The notes under the pieces: model-generated
The model's input: the letters and a program-made list of their open reading frames with translations, nothing else
Database searches by the model: none
What the model was told of the DNA's origin: nothing
Origin: Halocynthiibacter styelae
GTDB lineage: Bacteria > Pseudomonadota > Alphaproteobacteria > Rhodobacterales > Rhodobacteraceae
Reading direction: 5' to 3'
Length of the DNA stretch: 64,000 nucleotides
Assembly (NCBI RefSeq): GCF_016123485.1
Contig: NZ_JADCKQ010000009.1
Coordinates: 1-64,000, forward strand
Program-made: the position numbers and the translations under genes
Shown here: positions 1-9,896 of the stretch, piece after piece
Position numbering within the stretch: position 1 is the first letter of the stretch
Layout: each line of letters starts with the position of its first letter

Positions 1-2361
1 AAAGCGTTCATTGCGGGCCAGGCCGCCTGTGCGGTCCACGCTGCCCTGGCCATAGACATACCAGCTGAGCGCATCAGATGGGGTTGCGGTGTAACGCAGG
101 GCCAGATCGGTGCGGGTGCCGGTATTGATGGCATCCCCGGGGGTGACACGATCCAGATATTCCACACCGAAGGACAGCTCACGTGTGTCAGACAGTTTGT
201 GATGCAGTTCCAGACCTGCTTCCAGATCTTCCCGGCCCGCAGCATTTTCATAACTGTCGGCATAGAAACGCAGACGGGTGCGATCTGAAGGCTCAATCTC
301 TACAAAGACACCCCAGAGGGTTTCATCATCGACAACGGCATAATCGAGCGAGGTAAAGCCCGCATCGCGACGCTCATAATAAGCGCCAATCAGGCCAGGG
401 GTCGCCAGACCGATTTCATTCAGATCGGCCTGGGCTTCCAGACGGATTGCCTGACCTTTGCCTCCCTGGGCGTCTGTTTCTGAGTTGGTCAAACCACCAT
501 CGGTGGAATTGCTGAAGCCAAAGCCCGGCCCGTCCGATTGTGCCACTTCCAGTTCCGCCCAGGTGGTTTCGGAATGCTGCCAGCGCAGATCCGCACCAAG
601 GGCTGTCTGATCGGCAGCGCCTGTGTTCTCAACCATGCCAGTCGCACCAATGCGCACAGAGTCACTGACCCAGGCCTCAGCACGGGCACCATAAGCAAAC
701 CCATCCAGATCACCGGCAGTTGGCGTATATTCATAAGCCGCCACCAGATTGACGTTATTGTCGCCATTCGGGTTCTCGCTGATCAGACCGGATGTGCCGC
801 CGTAAGCAGACAGGGGTTGGTTCAGACGGATTACGCCTTGCGTGTAGTTGATGGTGTAATCCGTGCCATAGGACAGGGTCCGGCGGTCCAGCACACGGCC
901 ATTGGTCGGATCTGTAATCTCAATGGTCAGATGATCCGACCCCCGGCTGATATCCTGCTGATTGAGGAAGTAGATCGACCCGCCGGTGCCCCGGAAGATA
1001 TCTCGTCCCGGCAGATTGTCGGGCTGGGCCGCATAGGCATTGATGCGCAGGCGCGCTTCGCCGTCGGCTGTGGTGTTCTGTGACGCCCATTCCCCGTGCA
1101 GTCCGTAAAGCGTGCGGGTGTTGCGGATGAACTCAGCGCCCTCAAGGTTCGCTTTGCCATCGCCCCAGGTGATGTGATTGCCATCCCGTTCCGCCCGCAG
1201 ATAGAAACGACCGCTGGTTGGGGCGTCTTCCACGATGGAACTGTCATCGCCGTAAGTCGGGTAAGCATCATCCGTATCAATCCGGTTCAGGACAGAACGC
1301 GGATCACGTTTGTCGAGGTTGCGGAAGATATCAGACAGATCCTCTTCGCGCGTATCAACAGAGGCTGTGATTTCCGTGCCATTGGCCAGGCGCCCGTTGA
1401 CGTAACCGGCAATGCGGCCGCGCTGATAATCCTCAGAGCCATCCGTGTCATCTGAGCGCCAGCCAAGGGTCACATCTGCGACACCAACATAGAACCATTC
1501 AGATCCCGGGATCTCAATATCACGCGTCAGATCAACGGTGCGGGCCGCGACCTGCACCGCGTGATCGCCAACCGGCATAATGCGCTGGATGACAAAGCGA
1601 CCGGAACCATCGGCTTCAATCACCTCACCAAGGGTACGGATACGGGCCCCTGCGGGCAGACCAGTGCCGGATACAGTGACAGCACCCCCGCGCACAGGGA
1701 TGTTCTGACGTGCCAGGGCTGAGGTGCCTTCTTCCTGTGTGGCCACATCAGAGATGCCGCGTGTATCGCGTTGTGACAAGGGCAGAGCAACAGTTTCATC
1801 ATAACGGCCATTGGCATCATAAACCCGGTGCACAAAGGCAAGATTGTCGCCCGCAGGCAGGGTCACAGAAGCCTGCGTGCCTGGCGTGATGGCAACGGTC
1901 GCAACCGTCTTTGCCCCACCACGGGCCGCCGTATCAAGGATCCGGATTTCGCCACGGGTGACAAAAGCCGGATAGTTCATGCGGCTCTGGAAGGTGACCG
2001 TATCACCCGCCTGCCAGGCCTGATCTCCGATCACATGCGCATCCAGGCGACGGGACTGATCCAGACCGTCATAGCGGACCTGAATATCCGCCGCCGCAAG
2101 GGCCACATCCGCCCGGCGCTGTGCCTCAATCAGGCGGGTGTCCCCTTGTGGTGTGGCCCCGTTAATTGAGATCGCAAAGCCCTGTGCTTTTGGAGCCGTT
2201 GCGGCCACTTCGGCATTTGCCCCCACAGGCATGCTGACCACAGCCTGTGCGTTGGCCGCGCATTCCAGATCTGTTGCACTGCAGGTTTCGGCCCATGCAC
2301 TGCCCGGAATAATCCAGGCAGCTGTCATCATGAGACCGGCGATTGTTGATTGCGTTTTCAT
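1..2361 (-). CDS. Outer-membrane beta-barrel-like surface protein (3' end outside window)
   Basis: The frame is open over 787 codons from ATG at 2361 to the window edge, so the C-terminus is missing. A good Shine-Dalgarno (AAGGA) lies about 9 nt upstream of the ATG. Residues 1-24 form a signal peptide ending in SAWA. An N-terminal periplasmic-type segment follows, then a long stretch rich in alternating polar and hydrophobic residues, Tyr, Asp and Gly (for example YEYTPTAGDLDGFAYGARAE), which looks like strands of a large outer-membrane barrel. The start lies 21 bp after the stop of the DUF11 repeat protein, so the two are probably co-transcribed and may work as secreted adhesin and outer-membrane anchor or exporter. 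That partnership is inference; I do not recognise a characterised homologue. Confidence 0.75.
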   Translation of the reverse strand, partial: MKTQSTIAGLMMTAAWIIPGSAWAETCSATDLECAANAQAVVSMPVGANAEVAATAPKAQGFAISINGATPQGDTRLIEAQRRADVALAAADIQVRYDGLDQSRRLDAHVIGDQAWQAGDTVTFQSRMNYPAFVTRGEIRILDTAARGGAKTVATVAITPGTQASVTLPAGDNLAFVHRVYDANGRYDETVALPLSQRDTRGISDVATQEEGTSALARQNIPVRGGAVTVSGTGLPAGARIRTLGEVIEADGSGRFVIQRIMPVGDHAVQVAARTVDLTRDIEIPGSEWFYVGVADVTLGWRSDDTDGSEDYQRGRIAGYVNGRLANGTEITASVDTREEDLSDIFRNLDKRDPRSVLNRIDTDDAYPTYGDDSSIVEDAPTSGRFYLRAERDGNHITWGDGKANLEGAEFIRNTRTLYGLHGEWASQNTTADGEARLRINAYAAQPDNLPGRDIFRGTGGSIYFLNQQDISRGSDHLTIEITDPTNGRVLDRRTLSYGTDYTINYTQGVIRLNQPLSAYGGTSGLISENPNGDNNVNLVAAYEYTPTAGDLDGFAYGARAEAWVSDSVRIGATGMVENTGAADQTALGADLRWQHSETTWAELEVAQSDGPGFGFSNSTDGGLTNSETDAQGGKGQAIRLEAQADLNEIGLATPGLIGAYYERRDAGFTSLDYAVVDDETLWGVFVEIEPSDRTRLRFYADSYENAAGREDLEAGLELHHKLSDTRELSFGVEYLDRVTPGDAINTGTRTDLALRYTATPSDALSWYVYGQGSVDRTGGLARNERF

Positions 2362-2382
2362 AGTACTGGTTCCTTACCGGTC

Positions 2383-5300
2383 TTATTGGTTGAGACGCAG
2401 GGTTTCACGTTCCACCAGAAGGCGGGTACCGCTTTGCCCTGTCCAGGCGTCGTTCAGGATGTTTTCCACCAGGTCGAGATGACGGCGGGCTGTGCGCGGG
2501 CGTTCACTGCCGGCGCGGTGGTAACGCAGATGCACCACAGACACCGGATTGGCAGGATCGTTCAGCATTGCACGCAACGCCTGATCCAGAGCCGGGATCG
2601 CCACAGGGCGTCCGTTCTGATCTGTGGCAAACGCCGTTGCATCCAGATCAATCCGCGCCACATCCGCAATGGCTGCACCAAAGTTCATGCGACCAAAGCG
2701 ACCCGCAGTCAGACGCAGAACCCGTGGGTTTTCCGTCGTCATACGGTAGCCGGACGGCAATGTGCGGGTGTCCACTTTCAGAGTGAAGTTAGACCCGCCA
2801 TCCGCTGGCAGCGCTGCACATGGCACATGGAAGCGACCATAAGCATCCGTCGTAATCAGATGACCATTCACAGTCACAAGACGTACTCCAGAAAGACCAG
2901 GCTCGCCCTTATTAACCACTTTCGGAGCAATACTAGCTTTGCTTGCGTCATAGTTTTGATCAGACAAACCTGCCAGGCTGTCAGGACCATCCTGAATGCC
3001 ATTGCCATTGCGGTCATCAAAGACCTTCCCGATCACATCAGAGCAATGGAAAACATGTTCTGCTTCGATACGGATGGTCGCAGACCCGATATTTGACACA
3101 ACAGTGTTGCCTTGAAGCGCCCAGGTCTTGTTCTCAAGCTCCCGTGTTGCGCGGTCCGGCAGAACACGCGCAGCCAATGTGACTTCAACAGAGGCACCAG
3201 CCGCGATATCCACACCAGACCACGTCAACTGACGACCAGCAACAGAAGGTTCTATCGCCACACCAGCCAGTGCAGCCGTGCCCGGCGTATAAGCCAGCCC
3301 ACCTGGCAGTTCATCCAGAAGATCCAGATCAGCAATATTCAGGGCGGATGTGTTCTCATAAACCAGCGTGTAGGTCACCGTATCACCATAGTTCACAACG
3401 CTAAGGTTGGCTGTCTTACTGACAGTGATGGCACCCGCTTCCGCAGCCAGAGGCGTCAGAGGCACGATGGTCGGGTCGCTGGTCGGGTCCCCATCCGTGT
3501 TGCCTTCAAGATCCGGATCATCAGATGTTTCAGAGCCACCGCCGTTGCGGGTGTCGGAAACATCCTCAGCCGGGCCAGCGGTGGACGTTCCTGTAACCGT
3601 TGCGGTTTTCTCAATACCACCGGTATTAAAGTCATCCACAGTGATCACATGCGGATCCGCCGTACAGGTCGCCATTTCGCCCGGGGCCAGTGTGGTCGGG
3701 TTACAGACAATATTGTTCAGGTCCGCGCTGGTGATGATGATGTCTTCCATCGTCACGTCACCATCATTGGTTACGGTCAGCGTGTAAGGCACTGTGTCAC
3801 CCGGATCCGTCACAGATGGATCCGTACCGCCATCTGTCCCGGGGGTGCCGGATTCCAGTGTCAGCGTCAGCTTCGGAACACCAATGGTGATCGTCTCTGT
3901 CGTTGTGGAACAGGTAACAGGGGCTGCTTTGGTGCAGATTTCATAATCTACAAAGTAGTCACCCGCTGCCAGACCCGGATCAATTGTGATCAGGCCCGTT
4001 GCCGGGTCCAGGGTCAGACCTGTGACAGGCTGGCCGCTGGCATCCTTGTAGTCACCCGGAACAGGGGCTGTGATGTCCACAGTGGACAGATCCGCAGTTT
4101 CACCGTTCAGGGTATCCGACGCCAGGATAGATGGGGTTGTGCCCCCGGCAGGACCGAAGGTGTCAAAGGTTTCAGGGGCTGCTTCGATCTCAGGTGTGAC
4201 TGTGATGGTCGCCGTGGCGGTCTCACAGACAGGCACTGTATCAAGGCTACACAGCTGGTAGTCAAAGCTGTAAACGCCAGGCGCCGTGCCGGGCTTTACA
4301 TCAACGCTGCCATCCGGGTTCACCGTCAGCTCGCCTGGAACAGAGGTCGGATCCACAGGCACAACCGTTGCATTGGTTGTGTCCGCAGGATCGCCATTGA
4401 TCGTGTCGCCGTCAAAGAGGTTCACAACACCGGTCGCCCCCGCATCCCCCGTGGATCGATCAATGGTTTCCGCATCGTCTGTGGCAACCACGTCGCTTGG
4501 CAGAACCGTCACAGTTTCCACAGCCGTATCACAGGTGACAGGCAGGGCGATTGTGCAGATCTCATAGGCCACATTGTAGGTGCCCGCATCTGTGCCAGGG
4601 GCCACGGTGATGATGCCCGTCGCCGGATCAAGCGTGATGCCGGATACGGTGCCACCGCCGAGTTTGCTGTAATCAGCGGCCATAGGGGCTGTGATCTCCA
4701 CAGTCGTCAGATCCGCTGTCGCGCCGTTGAGCGTGTCAGACCCAAGGATCGAAGTGGTATCCCCACCCGCTTGCGTAAAGTCCGCAAAGGTCTCAGGCGT
4801 TGCTTCAATCTCAGGTGTGACTGTGATGGTCGCTGTGGCGGTCTCACAGACAGGCACTGTATCAAGGCTACACAGCTGGTAGTCAAAGCTGTAAACGCCA
4901 GGCGCTGTGCCGGGCTTTACATCAACGCTGCCATCCGGGTTCACCGTCAGCTCGCCTGGAACAGAGGTCGGATCCACAGGCACAACCGTTGCATTGGTTG
5001 CATCCGCAGGGCCGCCATTGATCGTGTCGCCGTCAAAGAGGTTCACAACACCGGTCGCCCCCGCATCCGCTGCAGAACGATCAATCGTCTCTGCATCATC
5101 CGCAGGAAGCACTTGTGTCGGAGGCGTCACAGTGGTTGGCGTGCCGGTGTCCTCATCCGGTGTGCCGGTGCCGCCATCTGTGACGTCATCAGATTTGTCG
5201 CTGATACGTGTGCCATCCGGACGATCGCCTGACGCGGTTGCGGTGTTTTCGAACGCAGTCGCAGAGGTTGCAGCCGGATCAATGCGCACGGTGAAGGTCA

Positions 5301-7803
5301 CGTTGATTGCATCACCGGTGCCAAGCTGGCCGTTGGCGGCAAGCATGTTTGCACCGTCACCGGCCCAGGCAGAACTGCCGGTCAGACCAGAGGATTCCGC
5401 AGAGAGCGTACCAACAGGAGACACGACAGGTGCAAACACAACGGACACAAACGCTGCACCAAACTGAGCTGCCAGATCATCTGTCACAATCATATTGCGC
5501 AGGTTGATGTTGGACATGTTCTCGACCGTGATGACATAGGTCACATCAAAGGTGCCATCCGCATTGCGCGAACCTACGGTCGTAGCGGCCTTTGTGGTGT
5601 TAATGGATGTTGTACAGGTCGGGGCCAAAAACATCGCGGCATTATTGTCGTCGTCTGGTTCCGTCGTGAAGATTTCAAACTGGGTTGCCGGCGTGACTGA
5701 GGACCAACGCACCTGTTGTGCAGGTAAAGCACCAGAGTTGCTCAGAGGCCGTGACACGCCATATTCATTGCCGTTGCGGTAAGCGGTATATACGCTTGGC
5801 GCAAGGCTGGAAATCAGCGCATATTCCACACCATCAAGCGCACGGAAACCATCGGTGTCACCAGGTCTAAGTGCCTTGCCGTGCTGCGGTTCAATATATA
5901 TAGGATGCGTGCCTGATAGGGTGAAGGTCGCCGTCGGCGGCGATGCGGTAAGGCCAACCCCGATGCTGCTACCACTACGTCGGTTGTAATTCGCATCCAC
6001 GATCACACTGCCAGCCGGGAAACCTGGGAACAGGTGGCTGATATCCGCACCGACAATCGAAGTCGCCAGTTGAGATTCTGGTGTATGCGTGCCCGTACCA
6101 TTCGCGGCACTGATCACCGCAGCGTCAAACAAAGCACCACCAGACATGTTCAGTGAGGTCGGGAAACAGCGTCCGGGCTGGGGCCCTGGATTTGTGATCG
6201 GGGGAACGTCTGAGCTGGTAACAACAATCGTTTCCACCGTTGTTGCACAGTTGGAAGATAAATCCTGCGCACAAATTTCATAGTTGATTTTGTATGTCCC
6301 GGCGGGTGTCCCCGCAGAAACAGAGATCAGGCCTGTTGTCGGATCAAGAGAAAGCCCAACCACAGGATCACCATCTGCGTTCGTATAATCAGCAGCAACC
6401 GGTGCTGTAATTGTCACATTCGAAAGTGTTGCTGCGCCACCATCAAAAGTATCGCTGCCAAGAACAGAGGTCGTGACACCGCCGGAAGCACTGTCAATGT
6501 CAGAGAATGTTTCAGGATTTGCGTCGATTTCTGCGCCAATAGTGAAGCCAACAGAGGTATCGTTGTTTGCAGGGTTGGTATCTGTCTGCAACATCGACAC
6601 GTCGGACAGGGAGATCGCGTTGGTGACAGTGTCGCCAGAATTTCCGCTGGTCACTTCGAATGGCAGGGTCAGAGTAACGCTTTCGCCAATCTGAAGTGTC
6701 CCAATTGTCCAGACCTGCGTTGCAGGGTCATAGCTTCCCTGGGATGCGGTGGCTGTGCCATTCAGGGTGACCTCAACCGGCAGAACATCCCGCAGAGAAA
6801 CGAGAGACGCAGAAGAGGCCGATGGGCCACCTGCATGGGTTACGGTGATAACATAGTTCGCGGTGCTTCCGACGCTGAGAACCACGCCACTGTCCATACC
6901 ATCGATGGTTTTATTGACAGCAAGATCTGCTTCAGACAGCAATGAGAAACGAAAGCCTTCCCTTGAGGCGCCATTGATTGCTTCAAGCCGCAGGTTCCCA
7001 TCTCCGTCGAAGGAAGGGGTGCGAACCTGCCAGTCCAGGCAATTGTTCCGCCATGCACCAGAGTTTCCAGCAATGCAGCGTTCCGCAATGACGGCATCAA
7101 GATGCGCCTGTGTCGCCCCTGGCAGGCTGGCCTGAAAATCCGCCAGGTTCTGCACATTGATGATCGGTTGCTGGAAGGTCACCCCGCCCGGAACTGCGCT
7201 GAGATTGGACAGCTGGCCCGGGAACGACAAAAGCGGCACCACACCATTGATCAGATAGGCCGGATCTACCTTGGCAGGAGCACCGCTGGCACCGGGTGCG
7301 GTCACCGTGTACTCATCAAACCGGGCACCAAAATCGTCTCCCCGGCCGCTGTTTCCTTCCAGAACAAGAACATATTTGAAGCCTGTCGCATCGAAAGCTG
7401 TAGGATCAAGTTCTACGCCCAGAGTTGCATCGAGATTCCAGGTTTCGAACCGCCGATTGTGATCGTAGGAAAGCCCTGTGCCATCAGACTGCAAATCCCC
7501 CCCGGGAACCTGCACAGTCGGAGACAGGGCGTTCGCCGTTTGCGTCGTGAACGTCCAATTACCAATATCTATTCCATTTACGATCAGCTCACCGGCGAAT
7601 ACACCGTTAGACCCGGACCCGACAGGCATCGTGATCTGTGCATTTGCAGCAGTATTCAACGCGATAAGCGAACCGGCCATCCCGCCCGCAATCATTGCCG
7701 CATGGGGGAACAGTATATTGTCCAGCTTGAAGAAGCTGAGTTTCGATTTGACACGACTGAAGAGTGCAGTGCCAAAGCCTGCGCGCGAAATTCTATAGAA
7801 CAT
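2383..7803 (-). CDS. Giant DUF11 / Ig-like repeat surface protein, 1806 aa
   Basis: This is a probable exported adhesin-like protein. A hydrophobic export segment at about residues 35-56 ends in ANAQ, after an unusually long N-terminal extension. Next come a lectin-like region to about 290, a DUF11-type domain (about 315-430), several Ig-like modules with the pattern SDTLNG..LDPATG.I.V..G..AG.Y, further DUF11 modules (for example around 760-870 and 1360-1470), and a C-terminal SdrD-B-like segment with DDRNGNGIQDG near residue 1610. Two near-identical modules are encoded by a direct DNA repeat 621 bp apart. Paired cysteines recur within the modules and suggest disulphides. ATG at 7803 has an AAGG ribosome site. 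The gene is followed within 21 bp by the barrel-like protein. Binding partner and function are unknown. Confidence 0.8.
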   Translation of the reverse strand: MFYRISRAGFGTALFSRVKSKLSFFKLDNILFPHAAMIAGGMAGSLIALNTAANAQITMPVGSGSNGVFAGELIVNGIDIGNWTFTTQTANALSPTVQVPGGDLQSDGTGLSYDHNRRFETWNLDATLGVELDPTAFDATGFKYVLVLEGNSGRGDDFGARFDEYTVTAPGASGAPAKVDPAYLINGVVPLLSFPGQLSNLSAVPGGVTFQQPIINVQNLADFQASLPGATQAHLDAVIAERCIAGNSGAWRNNCLDWQVRTPSFDGDGNLRLEAINGASREGFRFSLLSEADLAVNKTIDGMDSGVVLSVGSTANYVITVTHAGGPSASSASLVSLRDVLPVEVTLNGTATASQGSYDPATQVWTIGTLQIGESVTLTLPFEVTSGNSGDTVTNAISLSDVSMLQTDTNPANNDTSVGFTIGAEIDANPETFSDIDSASGGVTTSVLGSDTFDGGAATLSNVTITAPVAADYTNADGDPVVGLSLDPTTGLISVSAGTPAGTYKINYEICAQDLSSNCATTVETIVVTSSDVPPITNPGPQPGRCFPTSLNMSGGALFDAAVISAANGTGTHTPESQLATSIVGADISHLFPGFPAGSVIVDANYNRRSGSSIGVGLTASPPTATFTLSGTHPIYIEPQHGKALRPGDTDGFRALDGVEYALISSLAPSVYTAYRNGNEYGVSRPLSNSGALPAQQVRWSSVTPATQFEIFTTEPDDDNNAAMFLAPTCTTSINTTKAATTVGSRNADGTFDVTYVITVENMSNINLRNMIVTDDLAAQFGAAFVSVVFAPVVSPVGTLSAESSGLTGSSAWAGDGANMLAANGQLGTGDAINVTFTVRIDPAATSATAFENTATASGDRPDGTRISDKSDDVTDGGTGTPDEDTGTPTTVTPPTQVLPADDAETIDRSAADAGATGVVNLFDGDTINGGPADATNATVVPVDPTSVPGELTVNPDGSVDVKPGTAPGVYSFDYQLCSLDTVPVCETATATITVTPEIEATPETFADFTQAGGDTTSILGSDTLNGATADLTTVEITAPMAADYSKLGGGTVSGITLDPATGIITVAPGTDAGTYNVAYEICTIALPVTCDTAVETVTVLPSDVVATDDAETIDRSTGDAGATGVVNLFDGDTINGDPADTTNATVVPVDPTSVPGELTVNPDGSVDVKPGTAPGVYSFDYQLCSLDTVPVCETATATITVTPEIEAAPETFDTFGPAGGTTPSILASDTLNGETADLSTVDITAPVPGDYKDASGQPVTGLTLDPATGLITIDPGLAAGDYFVDYEICTKAAPVTCSTTTETITIGVPKLTLTLESGTPGTDGGTDPSVTDPGDTVPYTLTVTNDGDVTMEDIIITSADLNNIVCNPTTLAPGEMATCTADPHVITVDDFNTGGIEKTATVTGTSTAGPAEDVSDTRNGGGSETSDDPDLEGNTDGDPTSDPTIVPLTPLAAEAGAITVSKTANLSVVNYGDTVTYTLVYENTSALNIADLDLLDELPGGLAYTPGTAALAGVAIEPSVAGRQLTWSGVDIAAGASVEVTLAARVLPDRATRELENKTWALQGNTVVSNIGSATIRIEAEHVFHCSDVIGKVFDDRNGNGIQDGPDSLAGLSDQNYDASKASIAPKVVNKGEPGLSGVRLVTVNGHLITTDAYGRFHVPCAALPADGGSNFTLKVDTRTLPSGYRMTTENPRVLRLTAGRFGRMNFGAAIADVARIDLDATAFATDQNGRPVAIPALDQALRAMLNDPANPVSVVHLRYHRAGSERPRTARRHLDLVENILNDAWTGQSGTRLLVERETLRLNQ
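4181..4480 (-). repeat. In-frame direct repeat, copy A, inside the DUF11 protein gene
   Basis: This block is nearly identical to 4802-5101, offset by exactly 621 bp (207 codons), so it stays in frame. It encodes the module with DDAETIDRS, GATGVVNLFDGDTING and PGVYSFDYQLCSLDTVPVC. The low divergence points to recent module duplication or gene conversion, and makes the locus prone to repeat-number change. Confidence 0.9.
4802..5101 (-). repeat. In-frame direct repeat, copy B, inside the DUF11 protein gene
   Basis: Second copy of the block at 4181-4480. The differences are a small number of scattered substitutions (for example around 5000-5015 and near the distal end). Similarity fades on both sides into the more diverged Ig-like modules. 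Confidence 0.9.
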
Positions 7804-8766
7804 CTCGGGCCTTATGTTTGTTATAAAAGGGGGGGCGAACGACCAGTAATGAGAACTACCTGAATTTGCGATCCTTCAATGTCGGAAATTCCCGCATTTC
7901 GAAATTCCGCAAATTCGGCGACACCAATTCACGTAATAATTGATAGATTCAAATTCATTTCCCTCAAAAGAATGTGAAGTTGCAAAAATACCTCAAAATT
8001 CATGCAATTACCCGACGTCTCATTTTATTTCATAGCGGGGAATTATCTCAGAAATTCCCCATACTCGCTTTAGTGAATGGAATTTCCCTATTTCCTTTAT
8101 ATTCAATACATAAGACGCGAATCAAATGACGAATCCCTCCCGGTAGCACTGCGCAGCCATAATCGATTGAAGTTTGATATTCTTATGCGTTCACGCGCCT
8201 GATTCATTTCCGAATGTACCGTAATGCTTCTCGGCTTCATTTCCGTATGGGCATCATCCAGGCACTCTGAGGAAATACAGTATTAACTCATGATATAAGG
8301 ATAGACGTTTCAGACGGATCATAGATCAGCCTATGGGGTATCAATACCGTTATGCCCGCCAGATTGCGCCTGCGTCCACAAGATGTCCGACTGCATTACG
8401 CGGCTCAACAAGCAACCGGGATTCACGGGCAATCCCCCTCCCCTGTCTCCAACGTTTGTTTTAAATGTCGAGACTGCTGGCTGCTGCACTGTTCGGATCG
8501 TGCCCTGACAATTGCACCGCTACCTGCCCCGGGTGAAATGGCCCTGTTCGGGATAAAGGAAGTGTCCGTGACGAACGCAAACTTAAGGTGCTTCTGCATG
8601 CCACCAAAGCTTGCCGGTATTTAGGTCTCGGCAGGTCCAGCTTTCACAGATGGCGTGACGCTGACCAAAAGCATGGCGCGGCTGGCTTGAAGAATGGCCG
8701 GCAATTCCGCAGAAACCCGTTAATCAAATGCCATCGTTTTCACTAATAGACAGACAACAATTTACC
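7804..8766. other. 963-bp AT-rich non-coding region with repeated GGAAATTCC motifs
   Basis: I find no convincing gene here. The stretch from 7860 to 8330 is much richer in A and T than its surroundings and should hold the promoter of the DUF11 operon. It contains GGAAATTCC at 7884-7892, GAAATTCCG at 7901, the opposite orientation GGAATTTCC at 8079-8087, and an 8-bp palindrome with an 8-nt loop at 8037-8060 built from the same core. The short plus-strand frame at 8352-8624 has no protein-like features. Confidence 0.6.
8037..8060. promoter_or_regulatory. Inverted repeat upstream of the DUF11 operon, possible operator
   Basis: GGGGAATT (8037-8044) pairs perfectly with AATTCCCC (8053-8060) around an 8-nt spacer. 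No T-tract follows, so it is not a terminator. The same half-site core occurs at 7884, 7901 and 8079. A transcription-factor site controlling the surface operon is plausible but unproven. Confidence 0.35.
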
Positions 8767-9579
8767 TTAAGCGACTGAAAGCATAATACGCTCTACTATT
8801 TCATAGGTTTCTGATTGCCGGAACGCGGGCGTGAGCCTGGCGACCATATTGCGCGGCAGTTCGACCGATGCGGCAAAAGGACGAACGAGATGACCGCGCT
8901 CTAACATTGTTTCGACCAGACTTTCATCGGCGATTAAGACACCGCCGCCGTGGCGTGCCTCTTCTAAGGCAATGGAATAAAGGGAATGTGTAGTGCCTGT
9001 GCGACGGATCTGGTCTGAGTCTGGTTGATGTCTGAGCCAAATGTCCCAATCATCCGCCCAGGCACCCTCATGCAACAGGGTTTCCTGAGCAAGGTCACTG
9101 ATGCTGTGCAACCGTTCGGCTATGGGTGGGGCGCACACCGGAAAAATCCGATCGCCTGCGATTTTGACTTCATCTTTGCCAGGCGGATCTGACAAGAAAA
9201 ACAACGTCATATCAAAAGGTTCCCGTGCCAGATTGGGCGGGGTATTCTGGGCAACGACAGATACGGGAATCTCTGGTGCAACCTCGCGCAACAGGCCCAG
9301 ACGTGGTGCCAGCCAAAGCTGGGCGATTGCGGGCAATGCCGCGACCTTTATCTTTTGTGGCGTCGCCTTATTGCGCAGGGCGTGAACGGAAAATCCAAGT
9401 TGATCAAACGCTTGTGTGAATCCCGGCAGCAATTCTTCGGCAAGCAGTGTCAACTTTACACCGCGTGCGTTGCGAATGAACAACTGCGTTTCTGCCCAGG
9501 CTTCCAGCGTTTTGATATGCTGCGTTACAGCCCCCGGTGTGACGGAAAGTTCGTCAGCGGCGGCAGTAAAACTACCCAA
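8767..9579 (-). CDS. LysR-family transcriptional regulator, start codon unclear
   Basis: This is a GcvA-like LysR regulator. The HTH ([20 protein letters not shown]) sits at the N-terminus and a substrate-binding domain follows. The TTG at 9579 lies inside the recognition domain. The family-typical beginning [20 protein letters not shown] is present upstream in the same frame, to about 9633, but without any ATG, GTG or TTG before the in-frame stop. The only alternative is a CTG at 9615. Upstream DNA switches directly into a glyA remnant, so a deletion probably removed the original start and promoter. The gene may be inactive. It faces away from dsdA and may once have controlled it or glyA. 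Confidence 0.7.
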   Translation of the reverse strand: MGSFTAAADELSVTPGAVTQHIKTLEAWAETQLFIRNARGVKLTLLAEELLPGFTQAFDQLGFSVHALRNKATPQKIKVAALPAIAQLWLAPRLGLLREVAPEIPVSVVAQNTPPNLAREPFDMTLFFLSDPPGKDEVKIAGDRIFPVCAPPIAERLHSISDLAQETLLHEGAWADDWDIWLRHQPDSDQIRRTGTTHSLYSIALEEARHGGGVLIADESLVETMLERGHLVRPFAASVELPRNMVARLTPAFRQSETYEIVERIMLSVA

Positions 9580-9641
9580 TCGTGCGGCGGCCTCAAAGGC
9601 GCGCAGGGCATTCAGATGCGGCCCTTTGGGACGGACAGGGG

Positions 9642-9825
9642 AAAGCGGTCTGTCTGCTTGAGGCCATGTCTGATGACTTCAAAGCCTACGGCGCACAGGT
9701 TAAAGCGAACGCGGCGAAATTGGCAGAAACCCTGCAAAGCCGTGGTCTGCGCATCGTTTCCGGCGGCACGATGCAGAGAAACAGTTGCAGATCTGTGTCA
9801 GTCCTTCCCGTCTTACCCGGCCTGA
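9642..9825 (+). pseudogene. glyA: Remnant of serine hydroxymethyltransferase gene (glyA)
   Basis: Codons 9642-9770 read [20 protein letters not shown] followed by [20 protein letters not shown] and GGT. This matches the SHMT region that precedes the conserved GGTD.H motif. The next bases, in another frame (9775-9825), encode [16 protein letters not shown] and a stop, which looks like the extreme SHMT C-terminus. The N-terminal two thirds and the segment between the two pieces are missing, so this is an internally deleted and 5'-truncated relic. A good terminator follows at 9864-9896, as expected after the original gene. A functional glyA should exist elsewhere in the genome. The identification rests on motif recognition only. 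Confidence 0.7.
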
Positions 9826-9863
9826 TCCCTACTTGTAGTTCCCTGGCAGGACTGCAACTCTGG

Positions 9864-9896
9864 CCCTGCTGTTTCCCTATGCAGCAGGGTCTTTTT
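9864..9896 (+). terminator. Rho-independent terminator after the glyA remnant
   Basis: CCCTGCTG (9864-9871) pairs with CAGCAGGG (9882-9889) and is followed by TCTTTTT. It lies upstream of dsdA and therefore belonged to the now decayed glyA copy. Confidence 0.8.

Noticed and set aside
3112-5232. 706-codon open frame on the plus strand inside the DUF11 gene
   Set aside because: It lies fully antisense to a gene with convincing domains. The product is rich in Arg, Cys and His and shows no family pattern, as expected of a shadow frame opposite a repetitive GC-rich gene.
8352-8624. 90-codon frame in the AT-rich intergenic region
   Set aside because: No ribosome site, no family features, and a Cys/Pro-rich random-like product.
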